Source of the DNA: Roseinatronobacter bogoriensis DSM 18756
GTDB lineage: Bacteria; Pseudomonadota; Alphaproteobacteria; Rhodobacterales; Rhodobacteraceae
Assembly: GCF_004366635.1 (NCBI RefSeq)
Contig: NZ_SORN01000002.1
Coordinates: 186,001 to 250,000 of the forward strand
Reading direction: 5' to 3'
DNA length: 64,000 nt
The notes beneath the pieces are model-generated. The model was not told where the DNA came from and did no database searches. It saw only the letters and a list, made by a program, of their open reading frames with translations. The stretch's first letter is position 1. Each line of letters opens with the position of its first letter. Made by a program: the position numbers and the translations under genes. Shown piece by piece: positions 61,230-64,000 of this stretch.

Positions 61230-62575
61230 GGGCCGCCGCACCCCTGATTGCCATGCTGGCCCTGTCAGCTTGCGCTATGCCCGCAACCAGCCCGGAAGTT
61301 GATCTGTCCGTGCAATCGCGCGCAATCAGTTCGGCCGCGCTGTTTGGTGCGCCCCGTCCTTATGCGCCTGCGCGCAGCAATGCACAGATTGCGCAGGATA
61401 TTCTTGAACTTGGGTTCCGGCTGGAATCCGGCCGTGTGATCCCGCAATTCTCGCGTTTTGAAGGCCCGGTCGCGCTGCGCCTGACAGGTCAGGTTCCCCC
61501 GCTGGCAGAGATAGAAACTGACCGGCTGATTGCACGTTTGCGCAACGAAGCGCGGCTGGATATTCGTCGCGTGACCGGCGCGGCGCAGATTACGGTGGAG
61601 TTCGTGACGCGCGACACGATGCGCAGGCTTGTGCCCGAAGCGTCTTGTTTCGTTTTACCGAATGTCTCCACATGGCAGGAATTCCGCGCTGCACCGCGTG
61701 CAGAGCATCTGGACTGGACCCGAATTGCCGAACGTGAAAAGGCGCTTGTGATCGCGCCTGCCGATGCGACCGTTCAGGAAATGCGCGATTGCCTGCACGA
61801 GGAAGTGGCACAGGCATTGGGGCCATTGAATGACCTGTACCGGATTGGGGAAACGGTCATGAATGACGACAATTTCCAGACCACTCTGACAGGCTTTGAC
61901 ATGCTTGTCCTTCGAGTCTGGAACCACCCGTCCCTGCACCCAGGCATGACCCGTGCCGAGGTCGGCGCGCGATTGCCCGCCATTCTTGCCCAACTCAATC
62001 CACGCGGCGCGGCCAGCCAAGCATTCGGGTTGGACCCGGTCCCCACCCCACGCGCCTGGACTGACGCGATTGAGAACGCGCTTGCATCGCCCACGCGGCG
62101 GCGCAGCTTCGCCTTTGCGCAAGCAGCGCTTCGGATCGCCCTAGAGGAACGCTGGCAGGACGAGCGCCTTGCCTTCAGCCTGTTTCTGGCCGCGCGCTTC
62201 GCGCCCCCCGGCCAAGGCGAGGAAGCGTTGGATGCGTTGATTAGTGCTGCGTCGATCTATGCGGCCCGACCGGGCGGAGAGGTGCCGCGCGCGCATGTCG
62301 AGATGCATCTGGCCGCGCAGGCGCTGGCTGCAGGACAGTATCCACTCGTTCTGCGCCTAACGGAGAATGCAAGCGGGCCTGCCCGCCGAAGCGAGAATGG
62401 AGCGCTTTTGTCATCGCTGATGCTGTTGCGCGCACAGGCGCTAGAGCGTATGGGGCGCGACGCAGAGGCAGAAACCTTGCGCGCCGATGCTGTGCCATAT
62501 GCCTTGTTCGGCTTTGGGTCGAAACAGGCGGCAGAGGACCGGCGCGCGGAAATTACGGCGCTTATCCAGCGCTAA
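61226..62575 (+). CDS. DUF2927 lipoprotein
   Basis: 449 residues with a lipobox (MLALSAC at residues ~10-16). The DUF2927 part shows FRLESGRVIPQFSRFEGPV, a PVA-like beta segment and HEEVAQALGPLNDLYRIGETVMNDDN, a metalloprotease-like HExxA region. C-terminal ~150 residues are helical and repeat-like. It is predicted to sit on the periplasmic face of the membrane. Role unknown; cotranscribed with the MoxR-VWA pair. Confidence 0.8.
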   Translation: MRAAAPLIAMLALSACAMPATSPEVDLSVQSRAISSAALFGAPRPYAPARSNAQIAQDILELGFRLESGRVIPQFSRFEGPVALRLTGQVPPLAEIETDRLIARLRNEARLDIRRVTGAAQITVEFVTRDTMRRLVPEASCFVLPNVSTWQEFRAAPRAEHLDWTRIAEREKALVIAPADATVQEMRDCLHEEVAQALGPLNDLYRIGETVMNDDNFQTTLTGFDMLVLRVWNHPSLHPGMTRAEVGARLPAILAQLNPRGAASQAFGLDPVPTPRAWTDAIENALASPTRRRSFAFAQAALRIALEERWQDERLAFSLFLAARFAPPGQGEEALDALISAASIYAARPGGEVPRAHVEMHLAAQALAAGQYPLVLRLTENASGPARRSENGALLSSLMLLRAQALERMGRDAEAETLRADAVPYALFGFGSKQAAEDRRAEITALIQR

Positions 62576-62591
62576 ATCAAGGGCTTAAGAT

Positions 62592-62756
62592 ATGATTGTT
62601 ATCATTGGTATGCTTGCAGGCGCGCTTTGGGGCGTACGAAACGCAAAGCAACGCGGCGGCGACCGCAAGGATATGGCGCAATATGGTGTTGTGGGCGTCA
62701 TCGTTGGCGGACTGTTGGGTTTGTTCATCACAATCGGACTGGAAAAGCTGTTATAA
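62592..62756 (+). CDS. 54-residue two-span membrane protein
   Basis: MIVIIGMLAGALWG starts a 54-residue ORF with two hydrophobic segments (residues ~2-14 and 31-48, YGVVGVIVGGLLGLFITIG) separated by a charged RNAKQRGGDRKDMAQ loop. It lies 16 bp after the lipoprotein gene and 4 bp before the VWA gene, in step with the operon. Probably a small membrane partner; the size explains why automatic calls miss it. Confidence 0.7.
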   Translation: MIVIIGMLAGALWGVRNAKQRGGDRKDMAQYGVVGVIVGGLLGLFITIGLEKLL

Positions 62757-62760
62757 ACCC

Positions 62761-63945
62761 ATGTTTCTGAATTTCTTCCAGTGTTTGCGCGACCATGCTG
62801 TGCCAGTGTCCCTGCGCGAGTTTCTTGCCTTTCTGGAAGGGGTACAGGCGGGCCTGGTGACTTATGATGTCGAGGGGTTCTACTATCTTGCGCGCATGAC
62901 CATGGTAAAGGACGAGCGCCACCTTGACCGCTTTGACCGCGCTTTCGCGCAAAGTTTCGAGGGTATGGATGCGCTCAGCCTTGAGCAGGTGCTTGATGCG
63001 GTTGATTTGCCATCTGACTGGCTTGAAAAGATGGCAGAAAAACACCTCAGCGCTGAAGAACGCGAAGCGATCAAGGCTTTAGGTGGCTTTGACAAGCTGA
63101 TGGAAACACTGAAAAAACGGCTAGAGGAACAAAAAGGCCGCCATCAGGGCGGGAATAAATGGGTCGGCACGGCAGGAACATCGCCTTTTGGGGCATATGG
63201 CTATAACCCCGAAGGGGTGCGGATCGGCCAGGAGGGTTCGCGCCACCGTCGTGCGGTCAAGGTCTGGGACAAGCGCGAGTTTCGCAATCTTGATGACAGT
63301 GTTGAACTGGGTACACGCAATATCAAGGTTGCCTTGAAGCGCCTGCGCAAATGGGCGCGGGACGGTGCGCAGGAAGAACTGGACCTCGATGGAACAATCC
63401 GGTCCACTGCCGAGCAGGGCTGGCTGGATGTGCGCACACGTCCGGAACGAAGAAACGCCGTCAAGGTTCTGCTTTTGCTAGATATTGGCGGCTCAATGGA
63501 TGACCATGTCCGCGCGGTGGAGGAACTTTTCAGCGCTGCAAAGTCCGAATTCAAACATTTCGAGCATTATTATTTTCACAACTGCCTGTATGAATTCGTC
63601 TGGCGCGACAACGCCCGGCGTTGGACGGAACGCATGTCCACCTGGGATTTGTTGCGCACCTATGGCAGTGACTGGAAATGCATCTTTGTTGGCGATGCGG
63701 CCATGTCGCCTTATGAGGTAAAAATTCCAGGTGGGGCGAACGAACATTGGAATGAAGAGTCGGGCGAGCAGTGGTTGCAGCGCGCGCGCAGTCAATGGCC
63801 CGATCATCTCTGGGTCAATCCGACCCCCGAAGCGCATTGGCGCTATACGCAATCCATAGGTATGATTTCCCAAATATTCGAGGGCCGCATGGTGCCGATG
63901 ACACTTGACGGTTTATCTCAAGGAATCAAAGATTTGGGGCGCTAA
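62761..63945 (+). CDS. VWA-domain protein (CoxE-like)
   Basis: 394 residues from MFLNFFQCLRDHAVPVSLREF. Helical N-terminal part, then a VWA domain with a MIDAS-like DIGGSMDDH at residues ~241-249 (DxGxS rather than DxSxS, usual in this subgroup), LLRTYGSDWKCIFVGDAAMSPYE and a closing HWRYTQSIGMISQIF. It partners the MoxR ATPase at 59939 in a chaperone-like complex. Target protein not evident here. Confidence 0.9.
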   Translation: MFLNFFQCLRDHAVPVSLREFLAFLEGVQAGLVTYDVEGFYYLARMTMVKDERHLDRFDRAFAQSFEGMDALSLEQVLDAVDLPSDWLEKMAEKHLSAEEREAIKALGGFDKLMETLKKRLEEQKGRHQGGNKWVGTAGTSPFGAYGYNPEGVRIGQEGSRHRRAVKVWDKREFRNLDDSVELGTRNIKVALKRLRKWARDGAQEELDLDGTIRSTAEQGWLDVRTRPERRNAVKVLLLLDIGGSMDDHVRAVEELFSAAKSEFKHFEHYYFHNCLYEFVWRDNARRWTERMSTWDLLRTYGSDWKCIFVGDAAMSPYEVKIPGGANEHWNEESGEQWLQRARSQWPDHLWVNPTPEAHWRYTQSIGMISQIFEGRMVPMTLDGLSQGIKDLGR

Positions 63946-64000
63946 CTTCAGGTTTAGCATCTATGCGTTTGCGCCTAGAAAACTCCCATAAAAGCAAAAT

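Overview
The window is a chromosomal segment of an alphaproteobacterium of the order Rhodobacterales (Roseobacter/Rhodobacter group). The signs are the tandem sciP-ctrA pair, a trgA-trgB pair, a DksA with a reduced zinc finger, a DksA-MoxR-VWA neighbourhood, and GC-rich, tightly overlapped operons. No rRNA operon, CRISPR array or complete insertion sequence is visible.

Positions 1-7.3 kb hold the right part of an integrated phage-like island that ends at the 3' end of a tRNA-Gly(CCC) gene. All its genes read rightward: unknown gene, AlpA-like regulator, two small unknowns, Prim-Pol/D5 primase-helicase, a repeat-rich non-coding region, a candidate small terminase, large terminase, HK97-type capsid, one small unknown. 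Portal, prohead protease and tail genes are absent, so it looks like a capsid-forming phage satellite rather than a full prophage. Any integrase and the left attachment site lie outside the window.

From 7.3 to 14.4 kb: ssb, a lytic transglycosylase, a PLP enzyme, then photolyase, a Cfa-type lipid methyltransferase, trgA and trgB. These last four form a probable stress-protection cluster. From 14.4 to 20.7 kb a leftward operon encodes a branched-chain amino acid type ABC importer (livK, terminator, livG, an unknown secreted protein, livF, livH, livM) ending in a MobA-like nucleotidyltransferase. From 20.9 to 28.5 kb: glycerate kinase and guaA, then fabG, acpP, fabF, mltG (fatty acid and cell-wall synthesis), and a PRC-barrel protein.

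From 28.5 to 36 kb: pyrC-pyrE with an unknown gene upstream, a secreted unknown protein, pdxA-rsmA, and mnmA. From 35.9 to 44.7 kb: cell-cycle regulators sciP and ctrA, then ligA, recG, a 33-residue membrane protein with a structured 3' RNA, trmFO, gluQ, hisI and an Fe-S scaffold gene. From 44.7 to 49.8 kb: phosphoglucomutase, divergent from a single gene that fuses acetate kinase to a PduL-type phosphotransacylase, an isolated fliG and a tiny secreted protein. From 49.9 to 59.8 kb: purB, rplY, pth, several domain-of-unknown-function genes, a membrane-bound LuxR-type regulator, trpB, an aspartic protease, a flavin monooxygenase and dksA. The right end (59.9-63.9 kb) is a five-gene operon built around a MoxR ATPase and its VWA partner.

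The most noteworthy items are the AckA-PduL fusion enzyme, the minimal terminase-plus-capsid island with nested repeats, a dispersed two-hairpin repeat with conserved stems and variable loops, the 33-residue membrane protein with its structured transcript, and the terminator-like hairpin in the rplY leader.
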